Below, one piece after another: positions 1 to 11,247 of a stretch of 64,000 nucleotides of DNA. Origin of the DNA: Acanthochlamys bracteata (taxonomy: Eukaryota; Streptophyta; Magnoliopsida; Pandanales; Velloziaceae); contig CM034138.1 in assembly GCA_019914995.1 (NCBI GenBank), positions 3,596,001 through 3,660,000 of the forward strand, read 5' to 3'. The notes beneath the pieces are model-generated. The model ran no database searches, was not told where the DNA came from, and was given only the letters and a program-made list of their open reading frames with translations. The position numbers were made by a program, and so were the translations under genes. The first letter of the stretch is position 1. Each line of letters begins with the position of its first letter.

Positions 1-2230
1 ATCGAGTGCTTTCTAGCACTTGGATACATGTTTGAGTCAAAAACTTCGCTGGATCCACTGATGCTCGTCATACATCATCCTTCCCAGCTGATTATATACA
101 TCAGAACAGTATATCTCAAGCTCAGACAATATAATAAACTTTTGAAAGATGATACACAAGTTAGTTCTCTCAACAGGAGAACTTTAAAATGCATTTTCCA
201 CAAGGGGTTCTACCTGATCTTTATAAGCAACTTTGCTTATATGACCAATTACTGTGAAAAAATACAGCACATTGACAAGAAAAGAGTCTGAACATGGGAA
301 TGCAACAGAATATCTATTTTTAAGGGGGGAAAAAAGGGTCTACTACATGTGTGTAACAATCTAAAGGAAGACTATTATTCAACAAAAGGTCGAGATTCTT
401 TATTCTACCTTTGGATGAATTCACCTTTCTTAATTAAACCAGTAAATAAAGTAAAATCCACTTCATGCGGCTAATAATATCATAACCTAACACAACAGCT
501 CAAACCTCGAAATCGTCAGACAAAACAGCAAACCCTTATGATCACGTTGGCAAATTCAAACAAGCATCCTTACATCCAAAACTTGTAGCCGAAGTTCTAA
601 AAAGGGAAACTTATCTGAAAACAAAACAATATTTTTTTTCTAAGAGATTTGCTAGAAACTCCAGTACATCTAATTTTATAATCTTTATAACTTAAATCTT
701 TAATCAGTACAACAATGATACCATCCATGTACTTCAACATCTAAATCTTCCACCAAGTCAACCTATGACTCTGGAGCACTCCTTTCCGGTATTGCTGGGA
801 GGTCTTTATAGGGATTGCATAGAGTCCAGACAGTGTTCGTTACACATCATCATTGCCCGCTGATTAAATGCAAACAATCAGCATTAGGTCACATATACAA
901 CTATCGCGACATTCACAAAAAAGGTTTCAGTTTTCATTAGCAACATTTTAACCATTGCAATTCAGTAAGATACTTCTATCCTAATCAAACAACACACTGG
1001 AAAGAACACACCTTATGGAAAGAATATTGAAACTGTTACATAGCCACTAAAGTCCCATAGACATCATGCAACTGGCTAACAACTTATGACCATCACTTAG
1101 AACACATTGGGAAAACATGCCACTCACCCACCAATTAATCTACCCAAAGGGCTGCCTTACCTGGACGTAATTGCAGCTTCCTCAACATGCAGGAAAACCA
1201 GCACTTATGGCCATTAATGCATGGATGTAAGATCTAGTATTGCTTCCTAGAGAAGATTTCTTAGCTGGATCCGCAGTTATTTCGTATTGCCATATCAAAC
1301 ATATTATAGGTGTTCTTGAGTCTCCTTGTAAAACTATAATAAAAGAAATAAAAGAAAGAGGAAGAAAACCTTCAGCACAAGCTCATGAAATAACCTAAGA
1401 GGTTTGCATGAGCTCAAAGACTAAAACAGCAGATACAAGTTTCATACCAGTATCAGTATATCATCATGTCTTACAGGTTCATAAAGAGCTATCCAATTTT
1501 AAAAACTGACCAATTATCCAACTTATTGACAAAACCATCAATCAGAATGTGTAAGCACATTCAGAGATTTCATATTATTCACCTTTTATCTTGACCTTTC
1601 ATCTAGTTTCATCTTGCCCTACAAAGGAAAAAAATGAGTATGTTTCTTGAAAAAAGAAAGACAAAACAGTATGAGATATGATTGAAGACTAATAGGAGAA
1701 TTAGAAAATTAGGAAATTATCAAGATTTGTGATATTGCACCGCAACGTTCTGGCATGGCAGGGTGTTGATGTTTATGACATCCTATTTCTGATGAGATAA
1801 AGAAGTAACTAACCAAAAGTCTGTGAAGAAATAATGTCATCCATTAACAAGTTTTTATTTAGAAGCAAACAATCAAGTGGTGCTACATTACTTAGACATG
1901 CAGCAACGGACTGCAACATCCATTGCGAAATCAGTATTAACCAACAGAATCAAATATTTTGGTCAAAAGTGTCACTTCAAGGGCCTAAATATTGGAGTCT
2001 ATAGGTGAATGGCCACCACACAAACATAGCAACACATCTACATTCTTCACTTTCCAACCTTAAAAGTCCAATCACTAAGTCACATGACAAACAAAGCAAT
2101 CACATTCAAGAAATTACGAAAACCACAAATCAGATACAGCAAAATGAACCACAAATCAGATTCAGCAAAATGAAGGGAAGCTTCAAAGACAATAATAAAT
2201 ACAAAAAAAGATTGTAAGTACCCACAATAC
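1..2230. other. Non-coding stretch, probably introns and 3' part of the NFD6-like gene
   Basis: I see no convincing coding region on either strand. The NFD6-like gene on the minus strand must continue into this stretch, because its second coding exon ends at a GT donor (2230-2229). One weak candidate for the next exon is about 1182-1162 on the minus strand, between an AG acceptor and a GTAAGG donor. I could not confirm it, and other choices are possible. Base composition is less AT-extreme than the deep intergenic DNA further right, which fits transcribed UTR or intron sequence. Confidence 0.4.
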
Positions 2231-2635
2231 CTTCAGAAAGCCATCCGAAACTGCGGTGGGAGACCGCAAGCATGGAATTCATGAGCGCAGCTGCAGTAGC
2301 ACTATGCATCGGCATCAGTGACTCCAAGCAGAAGCTTCCCTCGACCGGATTCCTACCAAATCCAAATCCATCCAAACCCAATCAAAACCAAACTATAACT
2401 AACACCAACATCACAAACCGCATATCTAAAAATGGAGAGAGCAGAGTAGGGATTGCTTCGTGTTTTGTTGAAACGCGAACCTGAGAAACCGTGCAGCAGC
2501 AGGGCGAGGACCGAGTTTGTGAAGGAGAGGAGAACGAACGGAGGGACGTGCAACGGGGGAGGAGATTCGCATCGCTGTGGAGTAAATGGAAGGAGAACGG
2601 AGAACCGAGCGAGCAGCGGCGACGGTGGCGGCCAT
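2231..2635 (-). CDS. NFD6: NFD6-like small mitochondrial protein (first two coding exons; C-terminal exon unresolved)
   Basis: The family is NUCLEAR FUSION DEFECTIVE 6, a short plant protein targeted to mitochondria; in Arabidopsis the mutant blocks fusion of the polar nuclei in the female gametophyte. Exon 1 is 2635-2481 and exon 2 is 2352-2231, joined by a 128-bp GT-AG intron (2480-2353). The join keeps the frame and reads [11 protein letters not shown]. The N-terminus ([14 protein letters not shown]) is rich in Ala, Arg and Ser and lacks acidic residues, as in a mitochondrial presequence. The diagnostic C-terminal block is in exon 2: [20 protein letters not shown], then [11 protein letters not shown], which matches the family's conserved His-Ala-Thr-Ala and Tyr/Phe-Gly-Trp segment. 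Exon 2 ends in phase 1 before GTATTG. In this family the last few residues come from a small, often alternatively spliced exon, which I could not place. The start is the first in-frame ATG before the presequence. Confidence 0.75.
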
Positions 2636-2837
2636 TCCTTTGATTGCTTCCGGTTGTTCAGAGATTGACGAGGTTTTCCGAAAGAAAGAAGAGAGCGCAA
2701 GCGTCTGTGAATGTAGGGCTCTTGGGTTTGCTACAGTAGTTTGTTTTACAGCCCAATAAGCCCATCAACTAGTACGCATCTGAAAAATTCCGTTTCCCAA
2801 CTATAACAGACGCCCGTTTCTCGAATCCGGGTCCGTT

Positions 2838-3030
2838 TGTGAGGAATTTAAAACCGAATTATTTTTTTTTTTTTAAATAAGTTTATTTTTTATTTTAAAA
2901 ATATAATAAATAATAATAAATTTTATGTAAATTTTTAACAAATTTTTAAATCTTATAACATATTTAAAAAATATAAATTAAATAATTCAAAAATTACTTT
3001 CAGAAATAGAATGTTAAACGTTCCTAAACG
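2838..3030. repeat. AT-rich insertion in the shared NFD6-like/DnaJ promoter
   Basis: This is a nearly pure A/T block with runs such as TTTTATTTTAAAAATATAAT. Its right end (about 3010-3030) reads GTTAAACGTTCCTAAACGG, which resembles the 3' ends of the AT-rich elements at 19894-20139 and 34132-34394. It is probably a decayed member of that family, between two divergently transcribed genes. The boundaries are approximate. Confidence 0.4.
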
Positions 3031-3077
3031 GCATCAACTAATCCGGATCCAAATAATCACGCGCGCTATCTCGTTTC

Positions 3078-3090
3078 TTCTCGAAAATTC
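3078..3090 (+). promoter_or_regulatory. Perfect three-unit heat-shock element
   Basis: The bases TTCtcGAAaaTTC match the inverted-repeat consensus for heat-shock factor binding (nTTCnnGAAnnTTCn) in all three units. The site is about 240 bp upstream of the DnaJ start codon. A TATA-like CTATATTC lies about 40 bp further on, at 3128-3135. Position and target gene both fit a functional HSE, but occupancy is inferred. Confidence 0.7.
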
Positions 3091-3330
3091 CACACGGTTC
3101 CCTCCACTTCCTTCCACTCCAGACATTTCTATATTCCCAATCTACCCCCATTCTCCACATCTAACACTTCCAGAAAACACACACCCGACATTTGTAACTC
3201 TCTCTTCTTTGTTCTGTTCTTCACCTTCTTCGATCACTGTTCTTCACCAACCCAGCGCCAGAAGCAGGTAAGAGATAAAAGAGTTGAGAGAGCTAAAGAG
3301 CGTTTAGAGAAAGAGTGTTAAGAGAGAGAG

Positions 3331-6267
3331 ATGGGGGTAGATTATTACAAGATTCTCGGTGTAGATAAGAACGCGAAAGACGATGATTTAAAAAAAGCTT
3401 ACCGCAAGCTTGCTATGAAATGGCACCCTGATAAGAACCCAAACAACAAGAAGGAAGCTGAATCCAAGTTCAAGCAGATTTCTGAAGCCTACGAGGTAAA
3501 TAACTAATCATCACCTTCCTTCTATTATTTTTTCTTTTCATTCTTATTTGTTAATTATTTCTATTATTGTATATCAATCAAGATCATATCTAGTATAATG
3601 CTAGAAGTAATTGGTTGGTGAGAGATAAAGCTTGAAGTTGTTAAATCTTCTTTTGGTTTTGCCGGTGATGAAGTAATTGATTCGTAAAGCAGGTAGATTG
3701 AAAATTGTTCAAAATCTCATCTTTTATTCTGCTAGTGTTAAAGGTGTGCTCTTTTGTGTTGTATTCCAGGTGTTGAGCGATTCACAGAAGCGTGAGATCT
3801 ATGATCAGTATGGAGAAGAAGGACTGAAAGGACAAGTACCTCCTCCGAGTGGTGGCGGGGCAGGCAGCTCAACTTTCTTCTCTGGAGGTGGCGATGGGCC
3901 GACGGTCTTCCGTTTTAATCCAAGGAATGCAGACGATATATTCGCAGAGTTCTTTGGGCACTCGAGCCCGTTTGGAGGAATGGGAGGGATGGGTGGACCT
4001 GGGGGAGGCAGCGGAATGCGGGGATCCAGATTTGGTGGGATGGGAAGCATGTTTGGGGATGATATATTCAGTTCGGCATTTAGTGGGGAGGGGATGGGTG
4101 GTGCTGGTGCAGGGATGGGATCAAGAGGGCCACAGAAGGCGCCAGCAATTGAGAACCGGCTGCCATGCAGCCTTGAGGAGTTGTTCAAAGGCACCACTAA
4201 GAGGATGAAGATTTCTAGGGACATTGCTGATGCTAGCGGGTGCGTGTTCTAGTTACTTTAATTATTAAGCTTTTGGAATTTAGGCGAAAGACTTTTATTT
4301 CTTATTGATGATTACAATTTATTAATAATGAGCATAGCCTTCATGTGTCTGCTTTTCTCTTATATGCTCAACAACTGAGTTTCAAGCTTGTTCTCAATGA
4401 ATAGCATTTTCCTTTCTAGTGAACCAGTTCGTATTTTCCAATGCTAGCTTTTCTGTTGTTTCAGCCTTGATTGGTTATATGACTCTATATATCGATTCGT
4501 GATCCGATTGAGCTAAAATTTTGTCACAAGGATCATAATTAGTAGTTCTTCATATCCAACGGTAAAAATTGAATTTGTAGCATTGTAAGTGAGGCAGTGC
4601 CCTATGGTGCTCCTAAGGGTGGGGGTGCCTCTCTAGACACACACACACACATACAGTATAATTTTGGACCATCAACTATGGGTTTAAGGTTTTAGATCAA
4701 ACAGTAGTGATATCATACCAAGGCGAGATGCTTGTAGTGTGGATCCATATGCTGCAATTTCGACTAATTCAAATCAATTTTCAGCATCGAGAAAAATGGC
4801 TATTGACAATTAGTTACTAAAAAATTGTATAGGTATCTAGTCGATCTCCCCCTTTCTACATAGGACGGCGAGTATAAGTTTGATTTGCTCTAGAGCGACG
4901 AAGACTGAATGTTAAATTTGCATTATGCATATTCTAGTCATGCATGACCAAGGGAGTAGATGGAGGCTTAAGGAGATTTGGTGGGCTGCTGTGAAAACGA
5001 TTTACTTATATTTATTTTAACTGAAAATATTATTCTGAAAAATAGCACAACAACATAACAGGATCTAAGTAGCCGACTCCACTTACTAGAGTGAGGCTTT
5101 GTTGTTTTTTGTTGTTATTGTATTCCAATTAACCTATTCAAATGTATGATAAACCTCACGAAGTCGTTTTTTGTGATGCAATTTTATCATATATCCATAA
5201 GCGTACTATGGCAATACCTTTTTAGGTTGACAGAGGCAAAGGCTAAAAAGTAAAGCAACTCATCCTTATTGGGCTGTCTTTTATGAAGAAAGACTGCATT
5301 GTACTTCATCGAGATGAACCTTTGCTTGTAAGGAAAATATAACTGGCTTTCCTGTTATGTTTCTCCTTATTTCTAGCAATTCCTTCTTTTCTTTATTTTC
5401 AGAAAGATTTCCTGTGAATGCTGGTATTTACTGATCGGCTTCAAATAATATTCTAGTACTAAATTGGTTATTCTAACTTTTTTGTCATATATCTTGTTTA
5501 TGAAAACCTGAAACTGTGTACAGCCCCAAGGAGGCTGCACACGACATTTCTCTTCTTGTAGCATTTGTCTTTTGTGAATTAGTAATTAAAAGACCTATGT
5601 CAATTAATTTGTGGGAAGAATATCTATTTCTTTGCACAAGTACTCTTGAGAGTGGGTGTCCATCAAGAGGCAGCTCGCGAACATGTGGAAGTGCATTTTC
5701 TTTTATTTTTGCTTCGCCATTTGCTTCCTTTGTAGCTCTTCAAGAGTTCTGGCCCCAAAGTGGTTATTGGGTGTTTTTACTTATTGTCTTGTACATTGGT
5801 CTAATTTTCTTTTGTAATGGTTTTGCAGGAAGACGATGCCAGTGGAGGAGATTCTTACAATTGAGGTAAAGCCTGGATGGAAGAAAGGAACAAAAATCAC
5901 GTTCCCAGAGAAAGGACATGAACAGCCTGGTGTCATTCCTGCAGATATTGTCTTCATAATAGACGAGAAGCCACACAGTGTTTTCACAAGGGAAGGGAAT
6001 GACCTGATTGTTTCACAGAAAGTATCGCTAGCCGAAGCTCTCACAGGCTACACAGTCCATCTCACGACCCTCGATGGTCGGAGTCTCACCATACCAATTA
6101 ACAACATCATCAGTCCTGGGTATGAGGAAGTGGTGCCAAGGGAAGGCATGCCAATACCCAAGGATCCTTCTAAGAGAGGGAATCTGAGGATTAAATTTAA
6201 CATCAAGTTCCCCACAAGATTGACCGCTGAGCAGAAAGCAGGGATCAAGAAATTGTTGAGTCCATGA
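3331..6267 (+). CDS. DnaJ/HSP40 co-chaperone, type II (DNAJB1/DNAJB4-like)
   Basis: This is a cytosolic J-domain co-chaperone that delivers clients to HSP70 and stimulates its ATPase. There are three exons: 3331-3495, 3770-4239 and 5829-6267, giving 357 residues, with phases 0 and 2 at the junctions. The J domain covers residues ~4-66 and has the HPD motif at 32-34 (KWHPDKNP). A Gly/Phe/Met-rich linker follows (~75-165), then the C-terminal peptide-binding beta-sandwich domains (~165-357), including [32 protein letters not shown] and [19 protein letters not shown]. There is no CxxCxGxG zinc finger between the linker and the C-terminal domains, which makes it type II. Length and ends agree with plant orthologues, ending at KKLLSP. 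Intron 2 is long (1589 bp) and holds a MITE fragment. A perfect HSE lies upstream. The gene converges with the RLT gene. Confidence 0.93.
4487..4665. mobile_element. Half copy of the GCCGGC foldback MITE family in DnaJ intron 2
   Basis: The bases CCGATTGAGCTAAAATTTTG and then CATATCCAACGGTAAAAATT match, with few changes, the right arm of the complete element at 59933-60346 (CCGATTGAGCTGAAATTTTA and CATATCTAACGATAGAAATT). The left arm is absent, so this is a truncated or recombined copy. It lies wholly inside the intron. Confidence 0.6.
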
Positions 6268-7508
6268 GTTGTGCTGTTGCAATCTATGTGAATATAGTTG
6301 AGTTATGAGCTTGTTAAAATTGATAGGCGGTTCATGTTTTTTTTTTCCAACTGAATCTGTAATAAGACAGTCCTTAGACTATGTGGCATCTCTGAACAAC
6401 CTCTCGATGAGGTAGTCTTGATTGGGTATGCAATTCCTGCTATCCAGTCTGGCCTTGTTGAGTTGAAGAAATCTTGGGAGGTTTTGAATGGCTTATGTAT
6501 GCATCAATGTTTTACCCATTCAGTACAAGGAAATAATTTTTCAGAAGTCTGGTCAACCTGTGCAACTGAATGATGCTTTGTATTATTGTTAATCTTCAAA
6601 TCAGCGGAAGAAAAGAAGAAGCTGCGAATCTTTCAGAAGTTGTTGATATGAGATCATGTTTCGAGTTGTGAATTTGGCTTATATTTTCATAACCTTTTTC
6701 ATTCTCTAGTTTGTAGAGATGAAGTGGACGACTCCTGTGGGCAGTAGATGTTGAAACCTCAGAGAAAATTTGTTTCGCCTTTTTGGAGGCTCTTGATTTC
6801 ACTGCATTTCACGGTTCATGTTTTTCAAAAACTCATTGAATTCTGGTAGATATTCATGTTCTGGTAAAAGGAGCAAGTGTGTTTAACAATTGTGCCTTTC
6901 ATTAACAAAACTACCCGCTGGAGCACCTCACAGCCCGTTCGTTCACCAGCGCCTTTTGTCTGTAGAAAGGCCGCAAAGACTGTTCTCCGGCTGCTGTCTA
7001 AATTATGTTCACAAAGATTGAGTCACTTTACTTTCGAACTTGATTTTCCGGCAAAACAAGGTTTCCAATTATGACTGCCAAGAATGGCGTAATGAATTTC
7101 TTTCCCCGGGCAATCTGTTGAACATCATTCCGGATAACAGATTGCTACAAGCAGTACATATTGCGTAATTTACAGGAGATGCTAGTCAAAAGCAAAATTA
7201 AGATAGAAGATGGGACTACTAAAAACAGTCAGATCGTACAATTGCACCACTGCAGACATGCTTTTGCATGTCAAAACATGTGGACATTGGTGGTCATGTA
7301 CTTCACTTTCTTGCACCTGTGTATAATAGTGAATGATGAGTTTTCTATAACTATAAAGAGGGTATTCAAGATTCATAAAAAGCCACTTGCATAACATTCT
7401 TCAAAAGATGCTTTACTTGTGGATAGTCGTTCATAGCTCACGGTTAATATATAATTACAAGCATTGAAAAATATGGAATTCATCGTATACTAGTCTAAAT
7501 CCTACTGC
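6268..7508. other. Convergent intergenic/3' UTR region
   Basis: This is the space between the 3' ends of the DnaJ gene (plus) and the RLT gene (minus). The first few hundred bases are probably DnaJ 3' UTR. I see no coding region with family similarity, RNA gene or clear repeat. Confidence 0.5.
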
Positions 7509-10500
7509 TTAATCACTGTAGTCAGAGGAATATGACTGAGCCACGTCATAGTCATCACCATTTGCAATATCGTCAGGGTCACCATCATCCTCCGCCATAT
7601 CTTCATACTCATCATCATCACCATTCACTTCTTGAATCCCAACTTGATAATGCAAATCACGATGATCCAAATCCTCATCTCCCTCTTCTTCTGCTTCATC
7701 TCTGCTCTCTTCATCCACAAATTGTAATCTTCTGCTCTCATCATAGTCAGTATAATTCACATCATAATCAGCCTGGTCCTCATATTCATCACCAGAGGTG
7801 TGACCCTGATCATCATCAGATTCAGATTCTGCACCATTTTCGTCATCCTCAACGTAGGTTTTCCTTCTCTCACTTAAGCTCCACTCATCGTCACTGGAAC
7901 TTCTAGGAGATTCCTCCAGAATGTTCTGATTTGTATCATCAATACTGTTAAAATTATTGAGCTGTGTTTCCCTTCGGACAGATTGCCCACTTTCCGAAAC
8001 TTGTCTGAGTCTGAAAGTGCGTCGGCCACGTTGGCGACCACGTCCACGCGTCTGGCCTTTTCTTACATACTTCCCCACCTTCTCAATACTGCCAGAAACT
8101 CCTTCATGCAGCTCACCTCCATAAGAATTCGTACTACCTCTTTGGCCCCTACCACCTCGACCACGACCTCTTCCTCCTCGATTTCGGATCGTGCGGTTAC
8201 GCCCTCGGCGTCTACTGCTTAAATCAAGACCCCTCCCATCTTTGGGAAAACCAATCTGTTCTGCAATCTCTGTTGGTGCTCGCTCGTGGATGTTCTTCAC
8301 AGCACTGTACCTTGAAGGAAGTTTCTGTGTGGAAGAAGAAACGTTAGTACAAAATTGTAACACTGCAAAATATACCAGACCAATCATATAAAAGCACATG
8401 TAAGGGCTCCTGGTATATAATCCCATAAAACTGATCAAAAAGATACTGGATTTTAAACTGTACTTGATCTAGCACCAAGAGCAACTAGTATATGAGCATT
8501 CACATCAATGATGTTGTATCTTACTTAACAAAAATAAAAGGGCATCATAACCTAATCGTATTCTAACAATGATGATGTGTACAGTTCCTCACAAGTCTGA
8601 TGGTAAGGATGATTTAAAGCCATCAGCAATCAGGAATGTACCCAAAATTTTTCATTGCTGTTAGTTCAACTCATTGAAAATAGGAATTGGAAGTGATAGC
8701 TGAAGGGTCCATACAGATATATGGTCAAAACTATGCCTAGAGTGATAAAAAAAAACTGCCCTCACCATGCCGCTGCATAAGAACATACAAGATTTCAAAA
8801 ACATCTTAAAACCAAAATTGGAAGAAGTTAATGTTGTTCATCTTTAATTCAAGCTTTCTACTTTGACCTTAATTCACCTCCTTGGCCACTATAGAAAGAG
8901 AAAGTACCAGTCCCCCATCTAAAAGAACAAATAAAACATGTGTACCCGAAAAGGAACTGACAGAAAGATCAAGAGAATTAACAAGAGAAACACACTTTTA
9001 TTATGCTCTTAAACAACATAACCAGGAAAAGTAGCAGCAAATGTTTCGTTGGAGACTCTCTTCAAACTTCTCGATTTCTTTCTGGTTAATGAAATCTATA
9101 TACCAAAACTTTATAAAGGAAAAATCATTAAGAACGAATGGTAAAGTTGATAGGAAAAACAAAGTGCAGAAACATACTAAAAAGTCCCCAGTTTCTTTCT
9201 CTCGATTAGAATCCAATTTCTGCTGTAGTATGTAAGACATGGAGGCATCAAGATCCAAAAGTCTCAATGCAACAGCTGCTGCTGTATATGGAACCCACGG
9301 AAGAACAGGAACTGATCCAGACAGGGACGCACTGTTGTCAACAATGAATCCAGAAGCACTAGAACTTAATAGTTCGTATGTGGTTTCAAAACTTGAAGAC
9401 AAGCAATCACGTTTTATTGCTCCCTCTAATATAGTTAAAACCTGCAAGCAGAAAAACAACAGAATAATAATTTTTTTTAAAAACCTCTGTAAACGACATC
9501 TATACACCACTTGCAGAAGTAATACACGTTAGAGAGATCAGCATAATATACCAACCGCCAATTGTTGATAGACATTGTGATATTGAGAAAGAAGTACACT
9601 TGAAAAATAATGAATTAAAAGATCCATGATCTCCATACATACATTTATTTCAATCAGAATCGTGATAAGAAGTTGAAACCACAAACCAGATATGTCTGTG
9701 CATTCATGCTTTGCAATCAGTCATTTCAAATGAGACACTTCCGAGTAGGAAATGAACCTTATGCTTTTATGAGAAGAAAGTAGTAACTGAATCTGTGTTC
9801 CTAAGATAGGAAATAATGCAAGGACATCGATGTCATCAATATGGCTTCACAATACGAAAACTGTGAAGACTGTGTTTCCTTTTGCAGAAAAAAAAAACAT
9901 AGTAAACTGAGCAAGAAATTTCACGTAGAACAATTAATTCTTGATATTAAGGTTTTTCTTTTTTTTTTAAAGGACCCTGGACAATCTAAAATATCCATAC
10001 TACACGTGTATGAGCCTCTCCAAATGGGTGAAATAAGAAATAAGACACAGGCAACAGTTCTAAACCTGGAAGAGGTCCTCAGAAGACTTTGAAGCATGTA
10101 ACTTCATACCCCAGGATCTTCTATAACTCTCTGTCCAAAATGGTAGGAGAGCTTCTGCAGGAATTGACACCTACAAGGACCACCATAAAATGTCAACGTT
10201 CTTTGCAACATCAAACATAAGGAAAATGTATCCAACAGTATATGTCATCAGCATTAAACACAGGCTTCTAACCTCGATCAATGCTAATTGTGCTTTCAAC
10301 AAACGATTTCTTATAGGGAGTGTAAAATCTGGAACTTGGACTTTCCAGTTAGGATCTCTTTTGTGTTTCTCCTCGCACTGCATGATATGTTCCAAGAAAT
10401 TTGCATCATTATATTGGAACATCTTAAATGTTCTATGGCAAGAAGGGCAATGTCTTTCTTCAGCACAATATGAAAGATAGCAGGTTTGACAAGTTTGGAA

Positions 10501-11210
10501 CAAATCTGTGCTTCTTTTCTTCCTATACTTCATGGCACATAATATTGAAGGTTTAAAACCTTCTCTCCACATCCACTTACAAAATTCCTCATATCTCATT
10601 AAAGCTGAACTTTTTTCCTGCTGAGTCTGTCCACGTTCAATTTTGAAAGACGAACTTTCCAAAGCATCAGTTGCAACATCACAGATAGTACTGCTGGGGC
10701 TATCAAATTCTCTGTTCACACCTGGACTATAGCTTCCACAGACTTCCTTGATGACATTGCCAGAAGTTGCAGATTCATAATTACTACAATTTTTAGTTCT
10801 TCTGATTGCCTCTCTGAAAGTTGGCTCTATATTTTGCAACATTGAATGCAAATATGATTCTCGGATCCCTCTAGTATCCAGAGAAGACAGCAAAGCATCA
10901 AAAGCCTGCAAGTTTGCACAAAAAATCTTAAATAAATTTAGAAAAATAATTTCATAAAAAAACAGTAAGTTCCAAAGTAAAATCTTCAATAGCACAAGCA
11001 AAGCTGCTAAAGATGTTTTTACTTTCCTCCCTTGAGAGATCAGAGATATAGCATGACAACAGCCATTAGTCTACACTAACTAATTTTTTTATATTAACAG
11101 CACTCAATAACCTATGGAGAAAGCCAATTCAGAATGGCTTCCGCACTTTCAGAGAGATTTTACCGTGTTTAGCAAGATCACTCAAAAGCCTGGGGCAAAC
11201 TAGACTGAGC

Positions 11211-11247
<37 letters not shown>

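Noticed and set aside
3805-4224. Long minus-strand open frame opposite DnaJ exon 2
   Set aside because: It is the antisense shadow of the Gly-rich linker; Pro-rich composition follows directly from Gly codons on the other strand.
7532-7906. His-rich plus-strand open frame
   Set aside because: Antisense shadow of the acidic Asp/Glu-rich RLT tail (GAT/GAC read backwards gives ATC/GTC and His-rich frames).
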